Shown: positions 37,550-46,833, counted from the stretch's first letter. The stretch: DNA of 64,000 nucleotides from Desulfovibrio sp. A2 (GCF_000226255.1 NZ_AGFG01000034.1:124001-188000); one strand, 5' to 3'. A program made the numbers and translations. The notes: generated by a model from the sequence alone, not told the origin.

Positions 37550-38599
37550 CTATGCCGCCTTGCAGGGGCTGGGCAGATAGGGCAAGTCCACCAGCCGCTC
37601 GTCCAGCGGAAAGCGCACGCCGCCAAGGCGACTGGCCACCAGGGGCTGCACGCCCCGGCACACGTCGCGGGCCTCGGCCAGGTGGTCGCTGCCGATGGGG
37701 TCGATGCCCGTCACGGCGGATGCATACGGGTCGCGCAGCACGTCCAGCACGGCGCGCACGCTGACGTCGATCATGTCGCGCAGGTAGGCCCGGTCCGCCG
37801 CGTGCGGCATGACCCGGTGCACCAGGCGCAGTGAACGCCGCCACGACTGCTTGCCGCTGAAGGCCACGCTGCCCTGGAACAGCCGCTTCTTGAAGGCGAA
37901 GGGCCAGTGGCCGCCATGGGTGGCCTGGAGCAGGGTGCGGTCCGCCGCGCCGTTGGGCAGGCGGAACAGGCGGGCGGCCTCGGCCGCGTCCCATTCCACC
38001 ATGCGGTCGGCCTGCATCTCGATGTACACGTGGCTCAGCTTGCCGGTGCCGGGGGTGCCGCCCAGCAGGGTGGGCACGTAGTGATTGTGGGCCACGGTGT
38101 CCGCCGCCAGGTGCGCAAGATAGCCGCAGGCATAGGCGTGCAGGCGCGGGGTGTCCGCCGCCTCGTACAGGGCGTGCCCGGTGCTCCAGTTGTGGCTGTG
38201 GCCGGGGGTGACGGTGCAGCCCTTGCCGATGAAGATGTCGGCGGAAAGGCTGCCGTACAGGAAGGCGTCTGGATGGGCCAGCAGGGCGGAACCCACGGCG
38301 GCGGGCAACAGGGATGCGTTCTGCAGCAGCCAGTGCGCGGCCACCATGTGCACGCCCGGCCCCCAGGCGAAGGCCGCGTCTGGCAGCAGCACCACGCACA
38401 GCGCCGCCAGCACGACGCACAAGGTCAGGACGCCGCGCGGGGCCGAAGGCGCGCGCGAGGCCTGAGCGGCACGCGATGCGCGGGGCGCACGGATTCCGGG
38501 GACGCCGCGGGCGGCGGGGATGGCGGGAGAATCGGTATCGGGCACGCGCGGGCCGCACGGCATGCCGCACGCAACCGGGTGCAAGGGGGACGTATGCAT
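37550..38599 (-). CDS. Zinc-dependent phospholipase C-like secreted protein
   Basis: 349 residues from ATG 38599; the ribosome site is weak and an ATG nearer the signal sequence could be used. Residues ~55-78 form a signal peptide (TLCVVLAALCVVLLPDAAFA), after which the mature protein begins WGPGVHMVAAHWLL. As in zinc phospholipase C/S1-P1 nucleases, an N-terminal Trp followed by spaced histidines (GVHMVAAHW, YLAHLAADTVAHNHYVP, HVYIEMQADRM) supplies metal ligands. It probably hydrolyses phospholipids outside the cytoplasm; the long Ala/Arg-rich N-region before the signal is unusual and supports a later start. Confidence 0.82.
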   Translation of the reverse strand: MHTSPLHPVACGMPCGPRVPDTDSPAIPAARGVPGIRAPRASRAAQASRAPSAPRGVLTLCVVLAALCVVLLPDAAFAWGPGVHMVAAHWLLQNASLLPAAVGSALLAHPDAFLYGSLSADIFIGKGCTVTPGHSHNWSTGHALYEAADTPRLHAYACGYLAHLAADTVAHNHYVPTLLGGTPGTGKLSHVYIEMQADRMVEWDAAEAARLFRLPNGAADRTLLQATHGGHWPFAFKKRLFQGSVAFSGKQSWRRSLRLVHRVMPHAADRAYLRDMIDVSVRAVLDVLRDPYASAVTGIDPIGSDHLAEARDVCRGVQPLVASRLGGVRFPLDERLVDLPYLPSPCKAA

Positions 38600-38890
38600 T
38601 CCGAAGGCTACCTTCCGGGAAAAACTGCGTTGCGAGCCCCTTGTAATCCCCCTGCCGGGGGTGTCAACCCCACGGTACGCGCCCCCGAACGGCCCACCCC
38701 ACCCTGCCGCGCCCTTGCATCATGCCGCCATCATTGCATTCCCCCGCAACGAAAACGCGGCGCGCACCGTGCCCTCGCAAGGGATCGCCACGCGCCATGA
38801 AAAGCACCGTGATGCCGGGGGGCTGCAAGACCAGCCCGACGGAGGCAATGCGTGATTTTTTTTTTCCACTCGGGGACGGAGAGGATACCC
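38600..38890. other. Intergenic region with a 10-base T run
   Basis: No coding sequence recognised. A run of ten T on the plus strand near 38853-38862 is not paired with a convincing hairpin for either strand. Confidence 0.4.
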
Positions 38891-40357
38891 CTAGAGGTAG
38901 GGCGAGAACAGCCAGCACCCGGCGTCGCGCAGGCGCACCGGCATGCTCCGCGCGTTCAGCGACGCGGCCGACACTTCTTCGGACACGGCGCGCACCGCCT
39001 CGAAGTGCTGCCCAAGCTGCCTGGCCACGGAGGTGTCCAGCACCTCCACCGCCAGCTCGAAGTTCAGGCGCAGGCTGCGCGGGTCGATGTTGGCGGAGCC
39101 CACGTGGGCGTAGCAGCCGTCGATGAGCAGCAGCTTGGTGTGGCAGAACGGCGGCGGCTGGTAGAACACCCGCACCCCGCTTTCCAGCAGCGAGGGCAGC
39201 AGGTTGCGGGTGGCCCAGTGCACGAAGGGCAGGTTGTTGCGGCTGGGCAGCACGCAGTGCACGTCCACCCCGCGCAGGGCTGCGGCGCGCAGCCCGCTGA
39301 TCAGTTCGCGCGAGGGCAGGAAATAGGGCGTCATGATGTGGATGGACTGCTCCGCCCCGGCCACCACGCCCGCCAGCAGGTCGTGCACGCGCTCGAAGCC
39401 GAAGCCGGGGCCGTCCAGCACCATGCGGCACAGCGAATCGCCGCAGGGTTCCTCGCGCACCGGGGGGCCGGGGGCGTATTCCCCGGTGACGAAGCCCCAG
39501 TCGCGCAGAAAGGCCTCCTGCAACTGGGCCACGATGGGGCCGCTGAACAGGAAATGCAGGTCGGTGACGCAACGGATGCAGCCCTGGGCGGCCATGTGGT
39601 TCTGGGCGATGTTCATGCCCCCGGTGAAGCCCACCTTGCCGTCGCACACCAGCACCTTGCGGTGGGTGCGCAGGTTCACCGAAAGCTGCGGCGGCACGAG
39701 GTGCGGCGGCAGAAAGCGCTCCACCCGCACTCCCCGCTTCGCCAGCCGCCGCCAGGCGCGCGGCCAGTGGTACAGGCCGCCCACGCCGTCCACGATGACC
39801 CGCACGTCCACGCCGCGCGCGGTGGCGTCGGCCAGGGCGTCCACGAAGCGCTGGCCCGCCTCGCCGGTGCCGAAGATGTAGGTGGTCAGAAAGACGCTGT
39901 GCTCGGCGTTGTCGATGGCGTCGAGCATGGCGGGGTAGGCCTGTTCGCCGTTGTGCAGGGGCTGCACGTGGTTGCCCCCGGCCAGGGGCCTGCCGGTGAC
40001 GGCATAGCCCACCTTGGCCAGCCGCTCGTACCGTTGCGGCACGATGCCGGCAGGCATGGCCCCCGGCGGCTCGTGACGGGCCGGGCCGCCGTGCAGGCGG
40101 CCGCCCTCGCGCAGACGGCGGGTTTCCGATTCCTCCAGCAGGCGGGCGGCGCGGCTGTGCACGCGATTGATGCCGAACAGGAAATAGAGCAGCGGACCGG
40201 CCACGGGAAAGGTTAGGCAGACGGCGATCCACCCCAGCGCCGCGCGCGGATCGCGCTTGTGCAGCAGGGCATGGCCCGCGGCGTACACGGATACCGCGTA
40301 CATGGCCGCGATGAGCAGCCATTGCAGCGCGCCCAGCGTGAGGGCTGCGGGGGTCAT
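38891..40357 (-). CDS. cls: Cardiolipin synthase (phospholipase D family)
   Basis: 488 residues. Two N-terminal membrane helices (residues ~5-25 and ~40-60) with the typical RDPRAALGWIAVCLTFPVAGPLLYFLFGINR linker, then two HKD motifs: RTHRKVLVCDGKVGFTGG near residue 230 and CHTKLLLIDGCYAHVGSANID near 405. It condenses two phosphatidylglycerols to cardiolipin at the inner membrane. Length matches the ClsA type. It ends 32 codons after HKD2-associated sequence SLRLNFELAVEVLD, also conserved in the family. Confidence 0.94.
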   Translation of the reverse strand: MTPAALTLGALQWLLIAAMYAVSVYAAGHALLHKRDPRAALGWIAVCLTFPVAGPLLYFLFGINRVHSRAARLLEESETRRLREGGRLHGGPARHEPPGAMPAGIVPQRYERLAKVGYAVTGRPLAGGNHVQPLHNGEQAYPAMLDAIDNAEHSVFLTTYIFGTGEAGQRFVDALADATARGVDVRVIVDGVGGLYHWPRAWRRLAKRGVRVERFLPPHLVPPQLSVNLRTHRKVLVCDGKVGFTGGMNIAQNHMAAQGCIRCVTDLHFLFSGPIVAQLQEAFLRDWGFVTGEYAPGPPVREEPCGDSLCRMVLDGPGFGFERVHDLLAGVVAGAEQSIHIMTPYFLPSRELISGLRAAALRGVDVHCVLPSRNNLPFVHWATRNLLPSLLESGVRVFYQPPPFCHTKLLLIDGCYAHVGSANIDPRSLRLNFELAVEVLDTSVARQLGQHFEAVRAVSEEVSAASLNARSMPVRLRDAGCWLFSPYL

Positions 40358-40430
40358 GCCGCGCCCCGCTGCGGCGCGGCGCGCAGGGCGGGTTCAGGCA
40401 TGGGGCGGACGGGCCGGACCATGACGGAAC

Positions 40431-40856
40431 CTAGCGGACCACGAGAACCGGCACCTTGGCCAGATGCAGCACCTGGTGGGTGACGCTGCCCATGATCACG
40501 CCGCCCAGATCGCTCAACCCGCGCGAACCCATGACGATGGTGTCGCACCCTTCCTCGTCGCACACCCGCACCACGGCCCGGCCGGGCGCGCCGTCCACGA
40601 TGCGCACGGAATTGGGCACCCCCAGTTCGTCCAGCAGGGCGCGCGGCTCCGCAAGCAACTGTTCCGCCTCGGCCGTGCACTCGCGCACCAGTTCCTCGCG
40701 CGCCTCGCCGCCGATGAGGGCGGGAATTTCGCCAAAGCTGTGCATCAGCACCACGTGCCCCGTGTCGCCGCAACGGGCCAGGTTCACCGCGTGGCGCAGG
40801 GCAAGCCGAGAATGTTCCGAACCGTCCATGGGAAGCAGTATTCGTGCATAGGGCAT
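40431..40856 (-). CDS. Universal stress protein (UspA family)
   Basis: 141 residues from ATG 40856 (AAGGAG 8 bases upstream); the frame is open far upstream without coding character. A single Usp domain: YARILLPMDGSEHSRLALRHAVNLA at the N-terminus, and the nucleotide-binding loop GSRGLSDLGGVIMGSVTHQVLHLAKVPVLVVR at the end, matching the ATP-binding G-2x-G-9x-G(S/T) pattern. Function is protective and undefined in detail. Confidence 0.93.
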   Translation of the reverse strand: MPYARILLPMDGSEHSRLALRHAVNLARCGDTGHVVLMHSFGEIPALIGGEAREELVRECTAEAEQLLAEPRALLDELGVPNSVRIVDGAPGRAVVRVCDEEGCDTIVMGSRGLSDLGGVIMGSVTHQVLHLAKVPVLVVR

Positions 40857-41222
40857 GTCGCGGACTCCTTCGTGCTGTGCGCGCCGGTGGCGCTGCGTGA
40901 GTGCACCCCCAGCGTCCGCCCGCCACGCCGATTCCGGCATGCGGGGCGGCTTTCCGCACCATGGCGGGGGGATGCCGATGCATGCACAATGGCACGACTG
41001 GCGCGACCTGCGCAACCCCCGCCACCCCCCTGCCCTTCCTGCCCGCTTCCCGATGGCGACCGGCAGGCAAGCAGCCGAAGGAATGCCCGCGCCCCCGTTG
41101 GCGCGGGCGCGCCATGGACGCCCGGCACGGGCTGCCCCGCGCCCCTTCCTGCCCCAACGGCTTTCTGGTATGGCATGCCATTGGGCCTTCCACGCGCGCC
41201 ATGTTTCCAAGGGGGGATTGCG
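40857..41222. other. Intergenic region between divergent genes
   Basis: About 365 bases between the universal stress protein gene and the PAS-GGDEF-EAL gene. No gene or clear promoter seen; composition is uniformly GC-rich. Confidence 0.4.
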
Positions 41223-43898
41223 ATGACGGGCGACAAGCTGGACGACGGGGTCATGTTCGCCACCGGCGGCACGCCGGCCGATTCCGCGCCGATGGGATCA
41301 TCCGCACGGTCAGGGCCGTCCGGGACATCCGGCTTATCCGGTACCCCCAACGCCTCCGGGCTGCTGCGCGCCCTGCTGGACAACCCCATGGTGGCCCTGT
41401 TCCTGCGCGACGGCGCGGGCCGTTACCTGGCCGCCAGCCACCTGTACGCAGACCTGGCCGGGGTGCCGGGCGCGCACGTGGTGGGGCGCACCCCGCACGA
41501 CTTCTTTCCCCCCACCGTTGCCAACGCCCTGCTGGACGAAGACCGCCGGGTGACCGCCACCGCCGCCCCCCTGCTGTGCGAACGCATGATGCCTTTCGGC
41601 GGGGCCGAACGGGTGTTCCGCGTGGCCAAGCTGCCCCTGCCGCCCGACGTGGCGGGCGAAGGGGCCGTGCTGGGCCTGGCCTTCGACGTCACCGCCATCG
41701 TCCAGGCCGAGATAGAGGAAGAGGTGTGTCAGCGCACCGCCGAGCTGGCCGAAAGCACCGCCCGCTTCCGCGCGCTGTTCGAACTGGCCCCGGACGCCGT
41801 GTACGTGCGCGGCAAGGACGGCCGCATCCTGGACTGCAACCGCACCGCCGAACGCCTGTCCGGCCACCCGCGCGAAACCCTGCTGGCCATGCGCACGGCG
41901 GACATCCTGCCCGAAGACATCGAGGCGCGCATCGACCATCTGCTGGCCGGGTGCCCCATGACCGACGTCCCTGCCGGGCACGCTGGCGACGCCTGCCCCA
42001 CCGGCGGGTTCTGCATGGAAGGCCAGTGCCGCACCGCCCGGTCCACCCACGAGGCCGAAGTGAGCGTGGAGCCGCTGCCGCCGTCCCTGTCCCCCGACCA
42101 TGACCAGAATCAGAACGGGGATCAGGACGGGGGCATGGCCGCGCTGGTGGTGGTGCACGACATTTCCGGCCGCCGCGCGGCGGAACGCCAGGCCCGACTG
42201 TTCGAGCGGGTGTTCCGCAACGCGCTGGAGGGCATCTGCATCACCGACCCGGAAGGGGTCATCGTGGCAGTGAACCCGGCCTTCACCACCATCACCGGGT
42301 TTCCGGCCGCCGACGCCCTGGGCAACACCCCGCGCATCCTGAAATCGCACCATCACGACGACGCCTTCTACGAGGACATGTGGCGCGCCCTGGTGGAGGA
42401 AGGCCGCTGGGAAGACGAGATATGGAACCGCCGCAAGAACGGCGAAGTGTACCCCGAATGGCTGAGCATCAGCGCCATACCCGGTCCCACCGGACGCACC
42501 GAATACTACGTGGCCGTGTTCCACGACATCACGGAACTGAAGGCCAAGGAATCGCAGATCCAGCACCAGGCCAACCACGACGCGCTCACCGGCCTGCCCA
42601 ACCGCGCCCTGCTGCGCGACCGGCTGGGCATGGCCATCAACGGCGCGCGGCGCGAAGGCCGCAAGGTGGCCGTGCTGTCCGTTGACCTGGACAACTTCAA
42701 ACAGGTCAACGACAGCCTGGGCCACATGGTGGGCGACATCTACCTGCAGCAGGCCGCCGAGCAGATGCGCCAGATGGTGCGCCCACAGGATACCCTGGCC
42801 CGCGTGGGCGGCGACGAGTTCGTGGTGGTGCTGCAGGACGTGCAGGGCGAACGCGACGCCGCCCAGGTGGCCGAACGGCTGCTGGCCCGGTTCACCGAGC
42901 CGGTGCGGGTGCAGGAACACGAACTGTTCGTGGGCGCCAGCGTGGGCATCGCCCTGTTTCCCGACGATGGCGACGACCCGGACACCCTGGTGCGCAACGC
43001 CGACATCGCCATGTCGCGCGCCAAGGAACAGGGCAAGCGCCGCTACCACCTGTTCACCCCGGCCATGAACGAACGCGCCGTGCGCCGCCTGTCGCTGGAA
43101 GGCGACCTGCATCGCGCCCTGGCCGCGGGCCACATTATCGCCCACTACCAGCCGCGCGTGGACCTGAACACCGGCCTGATCACCGGCATGGAGGCCCTGG
43201 CCCGCTGGACCCGCGCCGACGGCAGCCAGGAGCACCCGGCGGAGTTCATCCCCCTGGCCGAATCCACGGGCCTCATCGTGCCCCTTGGCGAGCACATGCT
43301 GCGCCTGGCCTGCGCCAGAACCCGCGCCCTGCACGACGCCGGGCACGAAAACCTGCACGTGGCCGTAAACCTTTCCGTGCACCAGTTCCGCCATGCCAAC
43401 CTGGTGGGCATGGTGGCCGACGTGCTGCGCGAAACGGGCCTGCCGCCGCATCTGCTGGAACTGGAAATCACCGAATCCACCATCGTCACCGACGTGGATC
43501 ACACCCTCCGCAAGCTGAATCTGCTGGCGGAGATGGGCATCGCCCTTTCGGTGGACGACTTCGGCACCGGCTATTCCTCGCTGTACCAGCTCAAGAACCT
43601 GCCGCTGACCTCGCTGAAGATCGACCGCTCGTTCATCCGCGACATTCCCGACGACCCCAACGACGCCGCCATCGCCGCCACCATCATCACCATGGCCGAC
43701 AGACTGGGGCTGCGCGTGGTGGCCGAGGGCGTGGAAACGCCCGAACAGCTCAACTTCCTGCTGCTGGAGGGCTGCCACGAGGTGCAGGGATTCCTGTTCA
43801 GCCGCCCCTTGCCGCCGGAGGACTTCACCGCGCTGCTGGCGCGGGGCAGGCGGCTGACCGTGCCCCGTGACGGGGGCGAGGGCATGGACGGCATCTGA
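41223..43898 (+). CDS. [17 protein letters not shown] c-di-GMP signalling protein
   Basis: 891 residues; ATG 41223 follows AAGGGGGG at 6-7 bases. Three PAS domains: ~40-165 (LLDNPMVALFLRDGAGRYLAAS), ~178-305 (LFELAPDAVYVRGKDGRILDCN, with a short cysteine-containing insertion) and ~320-440 (FRNALEGICITDPEGVIVAVN). The GGDEF domain has an intact GGDEF near residue 530 and an RPQD I-site 5 residues before it. The EAL domain keeps MEALARW, ELEITES, VDDFGTGYSSL, LKIDRSF and AEGVETPE, so both cyclase and phosphodiesterase could be active. No membrane helix; PAS domains suggest a cytosolic redox or ligand input. Confidence 0.95.
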   Translation: MTGDKLDDGVMFATGGTPADSAPMGSSARSGPSGTSGLSGTPNASGLLRALLDNPMVALFLRDGAGRYLAASHLYADLAGVPGAHVVGRTPHDFFPPTVANALLDEDRRVTATAAPLLCERMMPFGGAERVFRVAKLPLPPDVAGEGAVLGLAFDVTAIVQAEIEEEVCQRTAELAESTARFRALFELAPDAVYVRGKDGRILDCNRTAERLSGHPRETLLAMRTADILPEDIEARIDHLLAGCPMTDVPAGHAGDACPTGGFCMEGQCRTARSTHEAEVSVEPLPPSLSPDHDQNQNGDQDGGMAALVVVHDISGRRAAERQARLFERVFRNALEGICITDPEGVIVAVNPAFTTITGFPAADALGNTPRILKSHHHDDAFYEDMWRALVEEGRWEDEIWNRRKNGEVYPEWLSISAIPGPTGRTEYYVAVFHDITELKAKESQIQHQANHDALTGLPNRALLRDRLGMAINGARREGRKVAVLSVDLDNFKQVNDSLGHMVGDIYLQQAAEQMRQMVRPQDTLARVGGDEFVVVLQDVQGERDAAQVAERLLARFTEPVRVQEHELFVGASVGIALFPDDGDDPDTLVRNADIAMSRAKEQGKRRYHLFTPAMNERAVRRLSLEGDLHRALAAGHIIAHYQPRVDLNTGLITGMEALARWTRADGSQEHPAEFIPLAESTGLIVPLGEHMLRLACARTRALHDAGHENLHVAVNLSVHQFRHANLVGMVADVLRETGLPPHLLELEITESTIVTDVDHTLRKLNLLAEMGIALSVDDFGTGYSSLYQLKNLPLTSLKIDRSFIRDIPDDPNDAAIAATIITMADRLGLRVVAEGVETPEQLNFLLLEGCHEVQGFLFSRPLPPEDFTALLARGRRLTVPRDGGEGMDGI

Positions 43899-43951
43899 CC
43901 GCCAGGCGGGCAAGCCCGCCCCACCCGCCTACCCATCCAGCGCACCACGAA

Positions 43952-43984
43952 CGCCCCGGCCCGGAAACATCCGGAGCCGGGGCG
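43952..43984 (+). terminator. Terminator of the PAS-GGDEF-EAL gene
   Basis: Stem CGCCCCGGC/GCCGGGGCG enclosing a second stem (CGGA/TCCG), about 55 bases past the stop. No strong U-tract. Confidence 0.5.
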
Positions 43985-44107
43985 CTGGCGTTGTGGCGCG
44001 TGCGGAAAAGAAGCGAGCCGCCCGTGGCGTGCGGCAAAGGGCCGGACCGAGCGCGAAAAGAGCACGGCAAGGGCGCGGCAAAAGGGAACGGAAAACGACG
44101 TGCCCGC

Positions 44108-44977
44108 TCAGCGGCAGAGCCGCTGCACCAGCCCCATGATGTCGTACACCAGCCGGGCCGCCGCGAAATCCGCCGCGTGAAAGCCGTCCAGGGGGGCCAG
44201 TTCCACCACGTCGAAGCCCAGCACCTGCCGCCCGGCCATGGCCAGTTCCAGGCAGCGCCGGGCGTCGTACCAGCCAAGGCCGCCGGGCACCGGGGTGCCG
44301 GTGGCGGGCATGATGGAGGGGTCCAGCCCGTCCACGTCGAAGGTCACGTAGATGCGCTCCGGAAAGTCCGGCCGCAGCAGCGGGTCGGGGATGCCGTGGC
44401 GGGCCAGCGCGGCCGCGTCCAGATGGCCGACCCTTAGGGCGGCACGGCAGTCCACTTCTTCGCGGCACAGGGCGCGCACCCCGATCTGGAACAGCGGCAG
44501 GCCAAGGTCGGCCACGGCGCGGCGCATTACCGCAGCGTGGCTGTAGCGCGTGCCGCCGTAGCTGTCGCGCAGGTCGGCGTGGGCGTCGAACTGGACGACA
44601 CCGAACGTGCCGTGCTGGCGGTGCAGCGCCCGCAGTGCACCCAAAGTGACGGTGTGTTCGCCGCCCAGCAGCACGGGCAGGCCGCCGTGGGACAGGGCCG
44701 TGGCCGTGGCCGCCTCGATGCGTGCCAGCACCGCCTCCGCCCCGCCGGAACAGTCCACGGCAGGCGCGGTGTGGATGCCAAGTTCGGCGGGCACCGATTC
44801 GCCGTCCCACAATTCCAGTTGGTCCGACGCTGCCAGGATGGCGGAAGGCCCCGCCGCCGTGCCCCCTCCGTAGGAGACGCTTTCTTCGTAGGGAACCGGA
44901 ATGACATGAAAACGCGCCCCTTCCGGCGCAACGTCGTCCAGTTCAGAGGCCAGGAAACGCCCTTCGGCGTGCCGCAT
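44108..44977 (-). CDS. speB: Agmatinase SpeB
   Basis: 289 residues from ATG 44977 (CGGAG 6 bases upstream). It has the ureohydrolase signatures: VLLGGEHTVTLGALRAL, VVQFDAHADLRDSYGGTRYSHA, and VTFDVDGLDPSIMPATGTPVPGGL, which supply the Mn2+-binding His and Asp residues. It hydrolyses agmatine to putrescine and urea, the step after arginine decarboxylase. It is the last gene of the polyamine cluster, 178 bases after the selenoprotein-like gene. Confidence 0.93.
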   Translation of the reverse strand: MRHAEGRFLASELDDVAPEGARFHVIPVPYEESVSYGGGTAAGPSAILAASDQLELWDGESVPAELGIHTAPAVDCSGGAEAVLARIEAATATALSHGGLPVLLGGEHTVTLGALRALHRQHGTFGVVQFDAHADLRDSYGGTRYSHAAVMRRAVADLGLPLFQIGVRALCREEVDCRAALRVGHLDAAALARHGIPDPLLRPDFPERIYVTFDVDGLDPSIMPATGTPVPGGLGWYDARRCLELAMAGRQVLGFDVVELAPLDGFHAADFAAARLVYDIMGLVQRLCR

Positions 44978-45154
44978 GGCAAGCTCCGGTAACGCCTTCC
45001 CGCGCAGGGAGGCGGCTGTGTGCCCAACCGCGCAGCATGACACCCCTGACATGCCGCGCGGCCCTTCCAACATCCGCCGCCCTTCAACGGGGACGACGGC
45101 CGAAACAGTGAAACGAAACTCGCTGTCCGCGCCGTGTGCGCGGACATGGCGGTG

Positions 45155-45466
45155 CTACAACGCCGACTTTTCCGCCGCGATGATGTCCAGATACGGCCAC
45201 AGCCACAGCAGGCGGCGCAACCGTACCACCACGTCGCCCCCGGCGCGCTCGGGCCGCAGGTCCGGGTCGGACCAGATGGTCACGCCTTCGCGCTCCTCGC
45301 GCCGGAACCGGGCGGCGTCGCGCCCCTTGGGCTTGCCCACGCGCACGGCGGGGAGGCTCAGCAGCGAGCCGCCGCCTCAGCAGCCGCGCAGGGGCTGGTA
45401 GTATAGCGTGATGTGCCCGCCGCGCCCGGCCACGTGGCGCAGGGCATCCGGCTTGATGTCGATCAT
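45155..45466 (-). CDS. Probable selenoprotein with Cys-Sec (CU) motif; in-frame TGA at 45377-45379
   Basis: 103 residues if the TGA at residue 30 is read as selenocysteine. ATG 45466 has GGAGG exactly 5 bases upstream. The frame begins MIDIKPDALRHVAGRGG, reaches C29-U30-GGGSLLSL, and runs on without another stop through GKPKGRDAARF and a basic C-terminus to TAA at 45155. The two halves read as one continuous, charged, normally composed protein. A hairpin of SECIS type directly follows the TGA. The layout resembles the small HesB-related family I recall as CC/Se-motif proteins, where other members have Cys at this place. It lies 79 bases after nspC and upstream of speB on the same strand. Selenium-insertion genes are not in the window. 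Function unknown; a redox role is inferred from the CU pair. Confidence 0.75.
45347..45376 (-). promoter_or_regulatory. SECIS-like hairpin directly after the in-frame TGA
   Basis: On the minus strand the 30 bases after TGA fold into an apical stem GGCTC-GCTGCT-GAGCC, extended by a lower stem GGCGG/CCGCC across a small bulge. The apical loop starts with G, as in bacterial SECIS elements. The loop is 11 bases from the TGA, a little closer than in well-studied cases. Confidence 0.5.
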
Positions 45467-45545
45467 GACGGCCTCCGGAAAGATGCGTCCTGCCCGGATG
45501 GTAAGCCCGGCGTCCGGGCCGGGCAAGTGCGGCGTGCCCGCCGCA

Positions 45546-46760
45546 TCAGGACAGGCGGTACTTGAACGCCTCGTACCCGAAGGAGCGCACCACCTCGCGT
45601 CGCGCGCCCCGCCCATCCGCATTCGCCGGCCGGTAGCGGGCGATGGCGGGCAGTTGCAGCCCGTTGAAGGTGGTGGTCTTGACCATGCTGTAGATGGCCA
45701 TGTCCAGGAAGGCCAGCCGGTCGCCGGGTTGCAGGGGCGCGTCGAACGAGTATTCGCCGATGACGTCGCCCGCCAGGCACGACTTGCCCGCGAAGCGGCA
45801 GGTCCACGCCTTTTCGCCCGGCAGGCCGGAGCCGATGCAGCCGGGGCGGTAGGGCATTTCCAGCACGTCGGGCATGTGTGCGGCGGCGGAGGTGTCCAGG
45901 ATGGCGATGGGCATGTCGGCCTGCACCACGTCCAGCACCGTGCACAGCAGCACCCCGGCGTTCAGCGCCACGGCCTCGCCCGGCTCGATGTACACCTGCA
46001 CCCCGTACTTCCGCTGCATGCGCTCGATGCACCGGCACAGCAGGTCGATGTCGTAGCCCGGCCGGGTGACATGGTGCCCGCCGCCGAAATTCAGCCACTT
46101 CATGCGGCCGAGGTGCGCGCCGAATTTCGCCTCCACCGCATCCAGGGTGCGGTCCAGCGCATCGGCGTCCTGCTCGCACAAGGTGTGGAAATGCAGGCCG
46201 GAAATGCCGTCCAGCGCGTCCTTGCCGCGTGCCGCGGCCTCGGCCAGTGCAGCCTCGAAGTGGTGGGGCCGCACCCCCAGGCGCGAACCGGGCGAGCACG
46301 GGTTGTAGATGGCCACGGCCCCTTCCGAGTGCTCCGGATTGATGCGGATGCCGCACTCGATGGGCCGCCCCGCAGCCGCCACCTGCGCGCGGAAACGGTC
46401 CCACTGCGCGAACGAGTTGAACACCAGGTGGTCGGCCAGGGTCACCAGCTCGGCCATGTCCGCATCGCTGTACCCGGCGGCAAAGGCATGCACCTCGCCC
46501 CCGAATTCCTCGCGGCCCAGCCGCGCCTCGTGCGGTGAACTGGCGCAGGTGCCGTGCAGCACCCCGCCGTGCGCGCGCGACAACAGCGGAAACAGGCTCC
46601 ACATGGCAAAGCCCTTCAGCGCAAGCAGCACCTTGGCCCCGGTGCGGCGCTGCACCGTGTCCAGGATGGCGGCGTTGGCCTCGATGCGTGCCTCGTCCAC
46701 CACAAAGCACGGGGACGGGAAGCGGGTGGGGTCGAGCTGTTGCAGGTACTTGCTGTCCAT
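45546..46760 (-). CDS. nspC: Carboxynorspermidine/carboxyspermidine decarboxylase NspC
   Basis: 404 residues from ATG 46760 (GAGGTG 5 bases upstream). A fold-III PLP decarboxylase: the PLP lysine is K49 in LLALKGFAMWS. GTCASSPHEARLG, GLHFHTLCEQDADAL, LNFGGGHHVT and YIEPGEAVALNAGVL are characteristic of NspC. The C-terminal half carries the GEYSFDAPLQPGDRLAFLDMAIYSMVK block. It decarboxylates carboxynorspermidine or carboxyspermidine to the triamine. It works after the dehydrogenase encoded upstream. Confidence 0.95.
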   Translation of the reverse strand: MDSKYLQQLDPTRFPSPCFVVDEARIEANAAILDTVQRRTGAKVLLALKGFAMWSLFPLLSRAHGGVLHGTCASSPHEARLGREEFGGEVHAFAAGYSDADMAELVTLADHLVFNSFAQWDRFRAQVAAAGRPIECGIRINPEHSEGAVAIYNPCSPGSRLGVRPHHFEAALAEAAARGKDALDGISGLHFHTLCEQDADALDRTLDAVEAKFGAHLGRMKWLNFGGGHHVTRPGYDIDLLCRCIERMQRKYGVQVYIEPGEAVALNAGVLLCTVLDVVQADMPIAILDTSAAAHMPDVLEMPYRPGCIGSGLPGEKAWTCRFAGKSCLAGDVIGEYSFDAPLQPGDRLAFLDMAIYSMVKTTTFNGLQLPAIARYRPANADGRGARREVVRSFGYEAFKYRLS

Positions 46761-46795
46761 GACGGCACCTCGCGGCGGGGGAAAGGGGGGAACGC

Positions 46796-46833
46796 GGGGA
46801 GAGGGAACCTCTTGGAAGAGGTTCCCTCTCCCC
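46796..46833. repeat. Perfect 18-base-pair hairpin between dehydrogenase and nspC genes
   Basis: GGGGAGAGGGAACCTCTT, loop GG, and its exact complement. It lies in the 175-base gap between two co-directional polyamine genes. It could attenuate or process the transcript, or be a dispersed intergenic element. Confidence 0.75.
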
